A program made the position numbers and the translations under genes. 16,516 nucleotides of DNA from Longimicrobium sp. (GTDB taxonomy: Bacteria > Gemmatimonadota > Gemmatimonadetes > Longimicrobiales > Longimicrobiaceae), in contig JAUJMI010000021.1 of assembly GCA_030446945.1 (NCBI GenBank), forward strand, positions 2,102 through 18,617, read 5' to 3'. Below, one piece after another: positions 1-6,282 of this stretch. Under the pieces are notes generated by a model, which was not told the DNA's origin, did not search any database, and was given only the letters and a program-made list of their open reading frames with translations. Within the stretch, counting starts at the first letter, position 1. Every line of letters begins with the position of its first letter.

Positions 1-554
1 ACGCGCTGGTAGACGATGCGGGCGCGGATGTCGGGGAGATCCAGGCGGTCGGCGTACAGGGAGACGGCGCGGGATGGGTCCGCTTCGTTGCCCAGGATCT
101 CGACGAAGCCTAGGGCGTGGCGCATGTGCATGTCCGCCACGGCCTCCTCCGAGCGGGCGGCGGCGAGCTCCATCCAGAGCTGCTCCTCGCCGCTGCGCTT
201 GCGCTGGCGGCGGATGTAGCGGAGCGCGCCCAGCGGGGTGGCGTAGCGCCAGTCGAATCCCCAGCCGCGATGCCCCTCGCGCGCCAGGTCGTCGCGCACG
301 TCCGCGTCGTCCAGCAGGGTGACGGCGTGCGTCCCCACCGCCTCGGCGTCCTCGCCGTCCAGGCCCATGATCTCGATGTAGCGCGCGATCGCCTCGTCGA
401 AGGGCATCCGCGGCGCCAGCACGGTCACCAGATCGCGGGCGAGGCGGGCGTGCGTGTCCACCAGGTCTTCGCGGGCCAGCGCTTCGGCGCGGTCCAGGCG
501 GCGCTGGATCTCCTGCGGTACGCCTTGCAGCCAGCGGGTGACGGGCGAGGCCAT
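1..554 (-). CDS. Hypothetical protein, N-terminal 184 residues (runs off left edge)
   Basis: An open frame read from the ATG at 554-552 down to position 1 has no stop, so the gene continues outside the window. It begins MASPVTRWLQGVPQEIQRRL and is predominantly helical and rich in Arg, Ala, Asp and Glu. There is no signal peptide, membrane segment or catalytic motif that I recognise. A Gly-Trp-Gly-Phe-Asp-Trp-Arg-Tyr stretch lies near residues 108-115. A His/Met-rich helix (ADMHMRHALGF) sits near 144-154. A weak GAGAGAG ribosome site lies 6 nt before the ATG. The third-position GC bias and the long uninterrupted frame support a real gene. It diverges from the gene starting at 695 across a 140-nt gap. 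Function is unknown; it is probably a cytoplasmic soluble protein. Confidence 0.72.
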   Translation of the reverse strand, partial: MASPVTRWLQGVPQEIQRRLDRAEALAREDLVDTHARLARDLVTVLAPRMPFDEAIARYIEIMGLDGEDAEAVGTHAVTLLDDADVRDDLAREGHRGWGFDWRYATPLGALRYIRRQRKRSGEEQLWMELAAARSEEAVADMHMRHALGFVEILGNEADPSRAVSLYADRLDLPDIRARIVYQR

Positions 555-694
555 GCGGGTCTCTCTCGGGGACGGAGGATCGGCGTTTGCTGCGGGGAGG
601 GCGCGCCATTACCATTGGGCGCGCACCAAAGATGCGCGTTTGAATCCTGGCAAACAACCGCCCGCGCGGTTCGCAACCATCGGGGGTCCGGAAG
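555..694. promoter_or_regulatory. Divergent intergenic region with an inverted repeat
   Basis: These 140 nt separate two divergently read genes and must hold both promoters. The clearest element is an inverted repeat, GCGCGCC at 601-607 and GGCGCGC at 618-624, with a 10-nt AT-richer spacer (attaccattg). That is about two helical turns in total, the size of a dimeric repressor site. I see no convincing -35/-10 pair. The operator role is an inference from symmetry and position only. Confidence 0.25.
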
Positions 695-976
695 ATGGCG
701 CTTTCGCGCAGCTCGTCCTGGAAGGAGCACCGCCTGGCCAACCGCCTGGAGTGCGGCGGCGCCGAGTACAGCGTCGACCTGGTGGCGCGCAAGGCCACGG
801 GCGTGGAGGGATGGAAGATCACCGTCGTCTTCCTGCCGCGCGACTCCGGCGACGAGATCAAGGTGGAGCTTCCCAATGCCGCGTCCACGGCGGAGGTGCG
901 GCGGCTGGTGACGGAGCTGGAGGGGAACGACCGGCGGCTGAGGGAGATGTGCGGGGGAACCGCGGGGAATGGGTGA
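695..976 (+). CDS. Small hypothetical protein (93 aa)
   Basis: This 93-residue protein starts MALSRSSSWKEHRLANRLEC. A GGAAG-like ribosome site sits immediately before the ATG. The middle section (about residues 22-60) alternates hydrophobic and charged residues in a way that suggests beta strands (YSVDLVARK, WKITVVFLP, EIKVELP). It is followed by an amphipathic helix (about 62-85). No signal peptide, membrane span or known motif is visible. The last four or so residues (AGNG) are encoded by the left arm of the 964-1042 inverted repeat, so the C-terminus may be a recent product of repeat insertion. Its TGA shares one base with the next ATG (TGATG at 974-978), which implies translational coupling. 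Function is unknown. Confidence 0.7.
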   Translation: MALSRSSSWKEHRLANRLECGGAEYSVDLVARKATGVEGWKITVVFLPRDSGDEIKVELPNAASTAEVRRLVTELEGNDRRLREMCGGTAGNG

Positions 977-1042
977 TGGGGAATGGGGAATCGGCTGTCG
1001 TCCCTGGCCCTCCCATTCCCCATTCCCCAATCCCCATTCCCC
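964..1042. repeat. Heptamer-type inverted repeat (GGGGAAT units) spanning a stop/start junction
   Basis: The left arm 964-991 and right arm 1015-1042 are 28 nt each and match as reverse complements at 25 of 28 positions, with a 23-nt loop between them. Each arm is built from GGGGAAT/ATTCCCC-like units with a 7-nt period. The three mismatches fall at 974-976, exactly the TGA stop of the upstream gene. The ATG of the downstream gene is at 976-978. In mRNA this would form a long stem holding the start codon. Heptanucleotide short tandem repeats of this general style are known from cyanobacteria (STRR sequences), but I do not claim homology. Confidence 0.85.
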
Positions 1043-2730
1043 GGGAGTACGTCGTCGACGGCGAGACGGTCCGCACCCTCCCGGACCTGATCGCCCCCGG
1101 GGTGCGGCTCCTCTTCGTCGGGTTCAATCCGAGCGTGAGGGCGGCGCGGCTGGGGCGCTACTACGCGGGGCGCAACAACCGCTTCTGGGACCTGCTGGCG
1201 GCTTCGGGGCTCACGCCGCGGCGGTTCCATTTCGAGGAGGACCGGCTCCTGCTCGAGCTGGGGATCGGGGTGACGGACCTGGTGAAGCGACCCACCCGGA
1301 GCGCGGCCGAGGTCACCGCGGCGGAGTACCGCGAGGGGGTGCGCAGGCTGCGCGGGATGCTGGCGGAGCTGAGGCCGCGCGTGGTGTGCTACAACGGCAA
1401 GGGGGTGTACCTGCTGGCCGCGGGGCTTCCCTCCGCGCCGTGGGGGGTGCAGGCGACGCAGGTGGCGCCGGGGGTGACGGACTTCGTGGTGCCGAGCCCC
1501 AGCGGCCTCGCCCGCATCCCCTTCGCCGAGAAGGCGCGCTGGTTCAAGGAGCTCAGGACTCTGATGGAAAAGGATGCAAGGATGAGCGAGACGACGATGC
1601 GCGTGATCGCCGAGCCGCCACTGCGGCGGTTCCAGGAGGCGGCCGGCGCCCTCTTCGCCGACCTGGCCGGGCGCTCCGTGGCACGCCACTACGGCGACAC
1701 GCTGGCGGAGTACCACGCCGTGCGCGAAGCGGTGGGGGTGGCCGAGCGCAGCGACCGCGCGCGCATCCGCATGTGGGGGAAGGACCCCGCCAAGATGCTC
1801 CACGGCCTCATCACCAACGACCTGCTGGGCGCGTCCGCCGGGCAGGGGGTGTACGCCGCCATGCTGACGCCCAAGGGCCGCACGCTGGCCGAGCTGCGCG
1901 CCTTCCGCCGCTCCATCGAGGAGGTGCTGGTGGAGATCCCGCGCGAGGCGCTCGCCGGCACCTCCGAGCACCTGCTCAAGTTCGTGCCGCCCATGTTCGC
2001 CCGCTGGGCCGACGTCTCGGACGAGATCGAGCAGCTGGGCGTATACGGCCCCCGCTCCGGGACGCTGCTGGAGCGGGTGCTGGGCGCCGGGCCGGGCGAG
2101 ATGGCGGAGGACGCGTTCCGCGAGATGACCTTTGGCGACGCGCCCGTGATGGTGGCGATGACGCGCTACGTGGGGCACGAGCTCGGCTTCGACCTGTTCA
2201 CGGCTCCCACCGTTATCCCTTACCTGTGGACCGCGCTGCTGGAGCAGGGGGTGGAGCTGGGCGCGCGGCCGGTGGGGCTGGCCGCCATCGAGGCGCTGCG
2301 CATGGAAGCCGGGCGCCCGCGCTACGGCGCCGAGCTCGCGGAGGAGGTGATCCCCACCGAGGTTTTCGAGGAGACGGGGATGATGGAGCGCGCCATCTCC
2401 TTCACCAAGGGGTGCTACACGGGGCAGGAGGTGATCGTGCGCATCGCCCACCGCGGCCACGTCAACCGCCACCTGCGCGGCTTCCGCCTGGGCGACGGCC
2501 CCGCTCCCGCCGCGGGGACGCCCCTCTTCCATCCCGAAACCGGCAAGGAGGTGGGGCGGCTGACCAGCGTCGCCTTCCTCCCGATGATCGGCGAGACGGG
2601 GGCGCTGGGATTCGCGCGGCGCGAGGTGGAGCCCGGGTCGGAGCTGAGGGTCGGTGGGCCTGACGGCCCGCTCGCAAAGGTGGTGAGGCTTCCCTTCCAG
2701 CGCGGGCTGGTCGATGGTCTCGTCGAGTAG
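976..2730 (+). CDS. mug/ygfZ: Mug/TDG-family uracil-DNA glycosylase fused in frame to YgfZ/GcvT-like folate-binding protein
   Basis: A single 584-aa frame with no stop contains two full-length proteins. Residues about 23-197 are a Mug/TDG glycosylase. They carry GFNPS at 49-53, where Asn51 matches the family's catalytic Asn, then YYAGRNNRFW at 62-71 and a second active-site-like segment VPSPSGLA at 172-179. This family removes uracil and related bases from G mispairs in base-excision repair. From about residue 203 (MSETTMRV) the protein is a YgfZ/GcvT-like domain with the signature KGCYTGQE at 478-485 (Cys480). YgfZ is a tetrahydrofolate-binding factor that supports Fe-S enzymes. I chose ATG 976 because it overlaps the upstream TGA and is the only ATG between that stop and the conserved domain. 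Residues 1-22 are repeat-encoded. An internal ATG at 1582 with a good ribosome site could also yield YgfZ alone (382 aa). A sequencing error that removed a stop is a further possibility. Confidence 0.85.
   Translation: MGNGESAVVPGPPIPHSPIPIPREYVVDGETVRTLPDLIAPGVRLLFVGFNPSVRAARLGRYYAGRNNRFWDLLAASGLTPRRFHFEEDRLLLELGIGVTDLVKRPTRSAAEVTAAEYREGVRRLRGMLAELRPRVVCYNGKGVYLLAAGLPSAPWGVQATQVAPGVTDFVVPSPSGLARIPFAEKARWFKELRTLMEKDARMSETTMRVIAEPPLRRFQEAAGALFADLAGRSVARHYGDTLAEYHAVREAVGVAERSDRARIRMWGKDPAKMLHGLITNDLLGASAGQGVYAAMLTPKGRTLAELRAFRRSIEEVLVEIPREALAGTSEHLLKFVPPMFARWADVSDEIEQLGVYGPRSGTLLERVLGAGPGEMAEDAFREMTFGDAPVMVAMTRYVGHELGFDLFTAPTVIPYLWTALLEQGVELGARPVGLAAIEALRMEAGRPRYGAELAEEVIPTEVFEETGMMERAISFTKGCYTGQEVIVRIAHRGHVNRHLRGFRLGDGPAPAAGTPLFHPETGKEVGRLTSVAFLPMIGETGALGFARREVEPGSELRVGGPDGPLAKVVRLPFQRGLVDGLVE
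1566..1584 (+). promoter_or_regulatory. Internal ribosome-binding site and ATG for stand-alone YgfZ
   Basis: GGAAAAGG at 1566-1573 lies 8 nt before the ATG at 1582-1584, at the junction between the glycosylase and YgfZ parts of the fused frame. It is among the better Shine-Dalgarno matches in the window. It suggests that YgfZ may be made separately, in addition to or instead of the fusion. The sequence is visible; its use is an inference. Confidence 0.5.
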
Positions 2731-3322
2731 GCAGGCGCTGAAGGAGTGGGCCTCGGTGGAGCGCGCCCTGGCCGCCGGCCGCGTCTCGCTCCTGGTGCGC
2801 AAGGGGGGGATCAGCGAGCGGCGCGGCGGCTTCGACGTGGAGCACCGCGCCTTCTGGATCTTCCCCACCGCCTTTCACCAGAACGCAGGCGAGCTTGCTC
2901 CCGCCTTTCGCGATCTGCTCGGCGGCGTGGAGCCCGCCTCGTGCTGCGAGGTGCGGCTGCGCGTATTCGCCGAGGTCGCGGAGGCGTTCCGGGTGGAGAG
3001 CCTGGAGGTGATGGCGCGCCTGGCCGGCCTTCACCCCATGGCGCCGGAGACGGTGCGGTCGCGCTTCGAGTACAAGGGCCGGCCGTACCTGCACGTGGTC
3101 CTGGTGCGCGCGTACGTGCTCCCCGAGCCGGTCGTCATCCCGAACACGATCGGGTACGAGGGGTGCGTGAGCTGGGTAGCGCTGGACGAGGAGATCTCGA
3201 CCGCGGGGGCGGTGCCGGCGGTGGGGGATGCGGAGTTCGCGGCGTTGCGGGCGGAGGTGCGCTCCGCAATGGCCCCCTCCCCGCGGCCCCCTCCCCCGCA
3301 TCCGGGGGCGCAGGGCGGGTGA
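2714..3322 (+). CDS. DUF1802 family protein
   Basis: This 202-aa protein matches the DUF1802 pattern. An N-terminal KEWASVERALAAGRVSLLVR segment is followed by a Lys-Gly-Gly-Ile-Ser-Glu turn, then FDVEHRAFWIFPTAFHQNA (about residues 40-58) with its conserved Glu-His and Pro-Thr-x-x-His-Gln positions. The biochemical function of the family is not established. It looks soluble, with no signal or membrane segment. The ATG lies 17 nt inside the end of the mug/ygfZ frame, so it is probably the last gene of that operon. The final residues from about 186 (SPRPPPPHPGAQGG) come from a C-rich/G-rich hairpin repeat, so the natural stop may have been lost and the tail may be non-functional. Confidence 0.8.
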   Translation: MVSSSRQALKEWASVERALAAGRVSLLVRKGGISERRGGFDVEHRAFWIFPTAFHQNAGELAPAFRDLLGGVEPASCCEVRLRVFAEVAEAFRVESLEVMARLAGLHPMAPETVRSRFEYKGRPYLHVVLVRAYVLPEPVVIPNTIGYEGCVSWVALDEEISTAGAVPAVGDAEFAALRAEVRSAMAPSPRPPPPHPGAQGG

Positions 3323-3332
3323 GGGGGAGAAC
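3273..3332. repeat. C-rich/G-rich hairpin at the end of the DUF1802 gene
   Basis: A C-rich half (3273-3297) faces a G-rich half (3303-3327). The core CCCCCG at 3293-3298 opposes CGGGGG at 3303-3308 across a short loop. It ends in the 12-mer gagggggagaac at 3321-3332, which recurs exactly at 14498-14509 next to another C-rich/G-rich hairpin. It may help end transcription, but there is no T-run. It looks like a dispersed repeat that has been captured by the coding end of the DUF1802 gene. Confidence 0.5.
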
Positions 3333-3359
3333 TGGTTTCCGGTTGCGCGGATCTGGGAG

Positions 3360-3379
3360 GGGCGTGATTCATCACGCCC
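3360..3379. repeat. Dispersed palindrome, copy 1
   Basis: gggcgtgattcatcacgccc forms a perfect 9-bp stem with a 2-nt loop. Compared with the copy at 3427-3446, the stem pair C-G is replaced by T-A (3365 with 3374), so pairing is kept through a double change. Confidence 0.75.
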
Positions 3380-3421
3380 GTGTCACGGGCTGGTCCGCCA
3401 CCTGTCCCCGCGCACCAATCC

Positions 3422-3450
3422 CGTAGGGGCGCGATTTATCGCGCCCGCCC
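3422..3450 (+). repeat. Dispersed palindrome, copy 2
   Basis: The 9-bp stem gggcgcgat/atcgcgccc (3427-3446) is flanked by CGTAG on the left and GCCC on the right. This 29-nt block reappears in opposite orientation at 12842-12871 with one substitution and one extra base, which marks it as a repeat element and not a chance palindrome. Confidence 0.8.
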
Positions 3451-3565
3451 TCCGCTCTGCCTCGGGCGTCCGCCGCTCCCCTCTCGCCCTCGCACGGCGC
3501 CCGGGCGCGGCCCAGCGAGCGGACGCGCTCGCGCCACGCGTGCATCTAACGGTCGACGCCGGGAT

Positions 3566-3604
3566 CCCCGCCCGGTTCACGCTGGCCTCGAACCGGGGGC
3601 GGGG
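3566..3604 (-). terminator. Hairpin downstream of the DUF1206 gene
   Basis: cccggttc at 3571-3578 pairs with gaaccggg at 3590-3597. The stem is extended by ccccg (3566-3570) with cgggg (3600-3604) after a 2-nt bulge. It lies 16 nt past the stop of the minus-strand gene. No T-run follows on that strand, so it would be a non-canonical or structural 3' end. Confidence 0.4.
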
Positions 3605-3619
3605 GAAGCGGCAGGATGC

Positions 3620-4459
3620 CTACGCGGGCGTGATGCGGCGGTAGCGCGCCTTGAGGAGCTGGGTGACGCCGTAGCCGATCAGGCCCAGCGCGACCAGCCC
3701 GAGCACCCAGGCGCCGTACGCGGTTTCGTGCAGGGCCTTCAGGGCGCCGCTCAGATCGCGGGTCTCGCCGGCGTTGCTGTGCCAGGCGGCCTGCACGAAA
3801 AAGAATCCCAGCACCAGGAAGACCACGCCGCGCGCCACCAGCCCCGCCCGCGCCGCGCGAATCGCCCACGTGCGCGCGTCCGGGGTCAGCGGCGACAGGT
3901 CCAGCCGCTTGTCCAGCTTCGCCTTGTACGCCTTCACCAGCTCCACCACGCCGTACGCCGCGACTCCCAGCGCCGCGGCGCCTAACAGGAAGCGTCCGCC
4001 CGGCGCCTCCATCACCTTCGCCGCCCACGCGTCGGGCCCGCTGTCCCCGCCGCCGCCCGACGAAGATCCCATGGCCATGCGCACGGCGGTGAGGGCGAGC
4101 CCCAGGTGGATGACGCCGCTCCCGGCGAAGAGGGCGCGCTTGCCGGCGCCGTCGTGCTCGGGGTCGAGCCCGGCCTGCACGAAACGCCACAGGGTGTACC
4201 CCAGCAGCCCCACCGCCACCACCCCGAGCATGAGCTTGCCGCCGGGCCGTTCCAGGATCTCCCCGAACACGCCCCGCTGGTCCTCGACGCCGCCCTTTCC
4301 GCGCGCGGCCTGCGCGGCGATGATCCCCACGATCACGTACACGATCCCCCGCGCGGCGTACCCTATTCGCGCGAGACGCTCCACCCAGGGTCCCGCATCT
4401 CGCGCCGCGCCCCGCGCCGCCGCGCCCGCCTGCCCCGCCACTCCGTCGATCCGTGCCAT
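3620..4459 (-). CDS. DUF1206 family membrane protein (three repeats, six helices)
   Basis: This 279-aa protein has three tandem DUF1206 repeats, each with two membrane helices, at roughly residues 34-52/76-94, 111-129/156-174 and 205-223/249-267. The internal repetition is visible. ARIGYAARGIVYVIVG near 30-45 resembles AARAGLVARGVVFLVLG near 202-218. Segments ending in a Gly-Tyr-Gly/Thr turn (LLGYTLWRFVQA, VAAYGVVELVKA, LIGYGVTQLLKA) close each repeat. DUF1206 proteins are predicted inner-membrane proteins without a known activity. A 16-residue longer start at 4507 is open, but ATG 4459 has a strong GGAGGGGAG site 8 nt upstream and a normal N-terminus (MARIDGVAGQ). It is divergent from lpdA and convergent with the DUF1802 gene, so it is probably its own transcription unit. 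Confidence 0.88.
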   Translation of the reverse strand: MARIDGVAGQAGAAARGAARDAGPWVERLARIGYAARGIVYVIVGIIAAQAARGKGGVEDQRGVFGEILERPGGKLMLGVVAVGLLGYTLWRFVQAGLDPEHDGAGKRALFAGSGVIHLGLALTAVRMAMGSSSGGGGDSGPDAWAAKVMEAPGGRFLLGAAALGVAAYGVVELVKAYKAKLDKRLDLSPLTPDARTWAIRAARAGLVARGVVFLVLGFFFVQAAWHSNAGETRDLSGALKALHETAYGAWVLGLVALGLIGYGVTQLLKARYRRITPA

Positions 4460-4467
4460 GCCGTATT

Positions 4468-4476
4468 CTCCCCTCC
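4468..4476 (-). promoter_or_regulatory. Ribosome-binding site that sets the DUF1206 start
   Basis: On the minus strand this reads GGAGGGGAG, 8 nt before the ATG at 4459-4457. It is the strongest Shine-Dalgarno match I found in the window and decides against the longer start at 4507. Confidence 0.7.
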
Positions 4477-4536
4477 CCAGTGCGTGTGGGACTGCCTCAT
4501 CAATCACAGGAGCAAGAATGGTGACGCGTGTGGGAA

Positions 4537-4640
4537 ATGCTGAGTGCCAAGTGCCGAACGGCGGTGCGTGAGTGCGTTAGTGCGTTTCACTACGAACTGC
4601 ACTTATCACAGAGGACTTAGCACTTAGCACTCCCGGCTTT
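4537..4640. repeat. AGTGC-type short-period inverted repeat
   Basis: In the divergent spacer between the DUF1206 gene and lpdA, gagtgccaagtgcc (4542-4555) faces agcacttagcactc (4619-4632), pairing at 12 of 14 positions. Between them lie three near-copies of an 8-nt unit (gtgcgtga, gtgcgtta, gtgcgttt) at 4564-4587. The right half has the 7-nt period acttagc. Organisation matches the repeats at 964 and 6283, but the unit sequence differs. Confidence 0.7.
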
Positions 4641-4679
4641 GCACTTCCGTGCGCTCCCGCGTAGTTTGGGCGCGTTTCC

Positions 4680-4727
4680 CGGACCTCCGCGCCCGGGGCG
4701 CGGAGGTCCGCGGGCGGGGCTCCGCCC
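4680..4727 (+). promoter_or_regulatory. Two consecutive GC hairpins in the lpdA leader
   Basis: 4680-4694 is a perfect reverse complement of 4696-4710, a near-complete 31-nt palindrome built on cggacctccgcgccc. A second hairpin follows directly (gggcgg 4712-4717, ccgccc 4722-4727). Both end about 16 nt before the ribosome site of lpdA. If transcribed they would form a very stable leader structure. Possible roles are attenuation, mRNA stabilisation or simply another repeat. There is no T-run and no recognised riboswitch pattern. Confidence 0.5.
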
Positions 4728-4742
4728 ACCCTCCGAGATCCC

Positions 4743-4755
4743 GAGGTGCCCTTTG
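4743..4755 (+). promoter_or_regulatory. Ribosome-binding site and TTG start of lpdA
   Basis: GAGG at 4743-4746 lies 6 nt before TTG at 4753-4755. No in-frame ATG or GTG occurs near the conserved N-terminus ADTSFDIVVIGAGPGG. The TTG gives exactly the usual family start. Confidence 0.65.
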
Positions 4756-6156
4756 GCGGATACGAGCTTCGACATCGTGGTCATCGGCGCGGGCCCCGGC
4801 GGGTACGTCGCCGCCATCAAGGCCGCGCAGCTGGGCTACAAGACGGCGTGCGTGGAGGAAGACGCACTCGGCGGCATCTGCCTCAACTGGGGGTGCATCC
4901 CCACCAAGGCGCTGCTGGAGAGCGCCGCCATGATCACGCACCTGGGGCACGCCAAGGAGTTCGGCGTCACCGTGGGCGAGATCAAGACGGACCTCGCCCA
5001 GGCCGTCAAGCGCTCGCGCCAGGTGAGCGAGCGGCTGGTGAAGGGGATCGGCTTCCTCTTCAAGAAGAACAAGATCACCCACCTCGCTGGCCGCGGGCGC
5101 CTCGCCGCGAACGGGAAGGTGGAGGTGACGGCCAAGGACGGGGCGAAGTCCACCGTATCGGCCAAGCACATCATCATCGCCACCGGCTCCAAGCCGCGCG
5201 ACCTCCCCTTCCTGCGCATCGACCACGACCGAGTGTGGGACTCCACCGACGCCATGATCCCCCAGGCACCGCCCAAGACGCTGGCGGTGATCGGCGCGGG
5301 GGCCATCGGGATGGAGTTCGCGGACGTGCACAGCGCCTTCGGCACGCAGATCACCATCATCGAGGCCGCCGACCGCGTCCTGCCGCTGGAGGACAGGGAC
5401 GTCTCGGCCGTGGTGGAGAAGGCGTACCGCAAGCGCGGGATGACCATTCTGACCGGCGCCATGCTGGAGAAGGCGGAGGTGGGCAAGGACGGCGTGACGC
5501 TCACGGTGAAGACGGCCACGGGCGAGACGCAGACGATCCAGGCGGAGCGCGTGCTCTCCGCCATCGGTCGCGTGCCGCTCACGGAGGACATCGGACTGGA
5601 GACGGCGGGGGTGAAGCTCACGGACCGCGGCTTCATCGAGGTGGACCGCCAGCTGCGCACCAGCGTGGAGGGGATCTACGCTATCGGCGACGTGGCGGGC
5701 CCGCCGCTGCTGGCGCACAAGGGCTCGCACGAGGGCGTGGCGTGCGTGGAGGCGATCCACGGCGACAAGCACGCGGGGATCGACTACGCCAACATCCCCA
5801 ACTGCACCTACTGCCACCCCGAGGTGGCCTCCGTGGGGCTGACCGAGGCGCAGGCGCGCGAAAAGGGGCACGACGTGGAGATCGGCTCCTTCCCCTGGAG
5901 CGCCAACGGCCGCGCCCTCACGGCCGGCGACTCGGAGGGGTTCGTCAAGGTGATCCGCGACAAGAAGTACGGCGAGATCCTGGGCGCGCACCTGGTGGGC
6001 CCGCACGCCACGGAGCTGATCGCCGAGTTCGTGGTCGGCCGGCACCTGGAGGCGACCATGGAGGAGATGGACCGCGCGATGCACCCGCACCCCACCCTTT
6101 CCGAGGCGGTGGCGGAGGCGGCGCTGGCGTCGATGGGGCACGCGCTGCACATCTGA
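4753..6156 (+). CDS. lpdA: Dihydrolipoyl dehydrogenase (E3)
   Basis: This 467-aa protein has the usual family length. It oxidises the dihydrolipoyl group of the pyruvate, 2-oxoglutarate and branched-chain dehydrogenase complexes and of the glycine cleavage system, using FAD and NAD+, in the cytoplasm. Visible marks are the FAD-binding GAGPGG at 12-17, the redox disulfide CLNWGC (Cys43 and Cys48) and the NAD-binding VIGAGAIGMEF near 179. Near 310 is the FAD-contacting IYAIGDV. The catalytic pair His446 and Glu451 lies in HPHPTLSE close to the C-terminus. All key residues are present. It begins with TTG. It stands alone, with no E1/E2 genes beside it, between a repeat-rich leader and a clear terminator. 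It is therefore likely a single-gene unit serving several complexes. Confidence 0.96.
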   Translation: MADTSFDIVVIGAGPGGYVAAIKAAQLGYKTACVEEDALGGICLNWGCIPTKALLESAAMITHLGHAKEFGVTVGEIKTDLAQAVKRSRQVSERLVKGIGFLFKKNKITHLAGRGRLAANGKVEVTAKDGAKSTVSAKHIIIATGSKPRDLPFLRIDHDRVWDSTDAMIPQAPPKTLAVIGAGAIGMEFADVHSAFGTQITIIEAADRVLPLEDRDVSAVVEKAYRKRGMTILTGAMLEKAEVGKDGVTLTVKTATGETQTIQAERVLSAIGRVPLTEDIGLETAGVKLTDRGFIEVDRQLRTSVEGIYAIGDVAGPPLLAHKGSHEGVACVEAIHGDKHAGIDYANIPNCTYCHPEVASVGLTEAQAREKGHDVEIGSFPWSANGRALTAGDSEGFVKVIRDKKYGEILGAHLVGPHATELIAEFVVGRHLEATMEEMDRAMHPHPTLSEAVAEAALASMGHALHI

Positions 6157-6160
6157 GGTC

Positions 6161-6190
6161 GGGGCGGGAAGGGGCGGGAAGGGGCGGGAT
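6161..6190 (+). repeat. Three tandem copies of a 10-nt unit
   Basis: ggggcgggaa occurs at 6161-6170 and 6171-6180, and once more with one change at 6181-6190. The array starts 4 nt after the lpdA stop, and its last three bases form part of the terminator stem. It could be a slippage-prone mini-array. Confidence 0.85.
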
Positions 6191-6233
6191 GGAGGCGCGG
6201 GGCAGCGGATGCTCTCCGCGCCTCCATCGTTTT
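6188..6233 (+). terminator. Intrinsic terminator of lpdA
   Basis: A perfect 13-bp stem (gatggaggcgcgg 6188-6200 with ccgcgcctccatc 6216-6228) has a 15-nt loop. It is followed by GTTTT at 6229-6233. This is the most canonical Rho-independent terminator in the window. Confidence 0.82.
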
Positions 6234-6282
6234 GGTGGCCCGTGTGTCTGATTCCCTCGCTGTGTCGTCCTACCTTTTGGGC

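Larger units (their letters stand above)
3323..3619. other. Intergenic spacer between convergent genes, full of hairpins
   Basis: These 297 nt lie between the DUF1802 gene and the convergent DUF1206 gene. I see no credible gene. The open frames crossing it are compositional. It holds two palindromic repeats (3360-3379 and 3422-3450), a perfect 12-nt palindrome gcgcccgggcgc at 3497-3508, a hairpin with 7-bp arms at 3515-3521 and 3526-3532, and the hairpin at 3566-3604. Convergent transcription and this density of structure suggest a transcription-ending zone. Confidence 0.6.

Noticed and set aside
454..975. N-terminal extension of the mug/ygfZ frame back to 454
   Set aside because: This part overlaps the minus-strand gene and, in another frame, the 93-aa gene, and it has no protein-like content. 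The conserved glycosylase begins after 1040.
964..1042. Possible CRISPR array in the 7-nt repeats here and at 4537-4640
   Set aside because: Units are 7-8 nt, contiguous and inverted, with no unique spacers of 30-40 nt and no cas genes nearby.
3323..3619. Transposon or MITE with terminal inverted repeats in the convergent spacer
   Set aside because: The palindromes here are individually symmetric and do not bracket a unit, and no target-site duplication was found.
4680..4727. Riboswitch upstream of lpdA
   Set aside because: The structure is two simple GC hairpins. No conserved core of a glycine, thiamine or other known riboswitch was recognisable.
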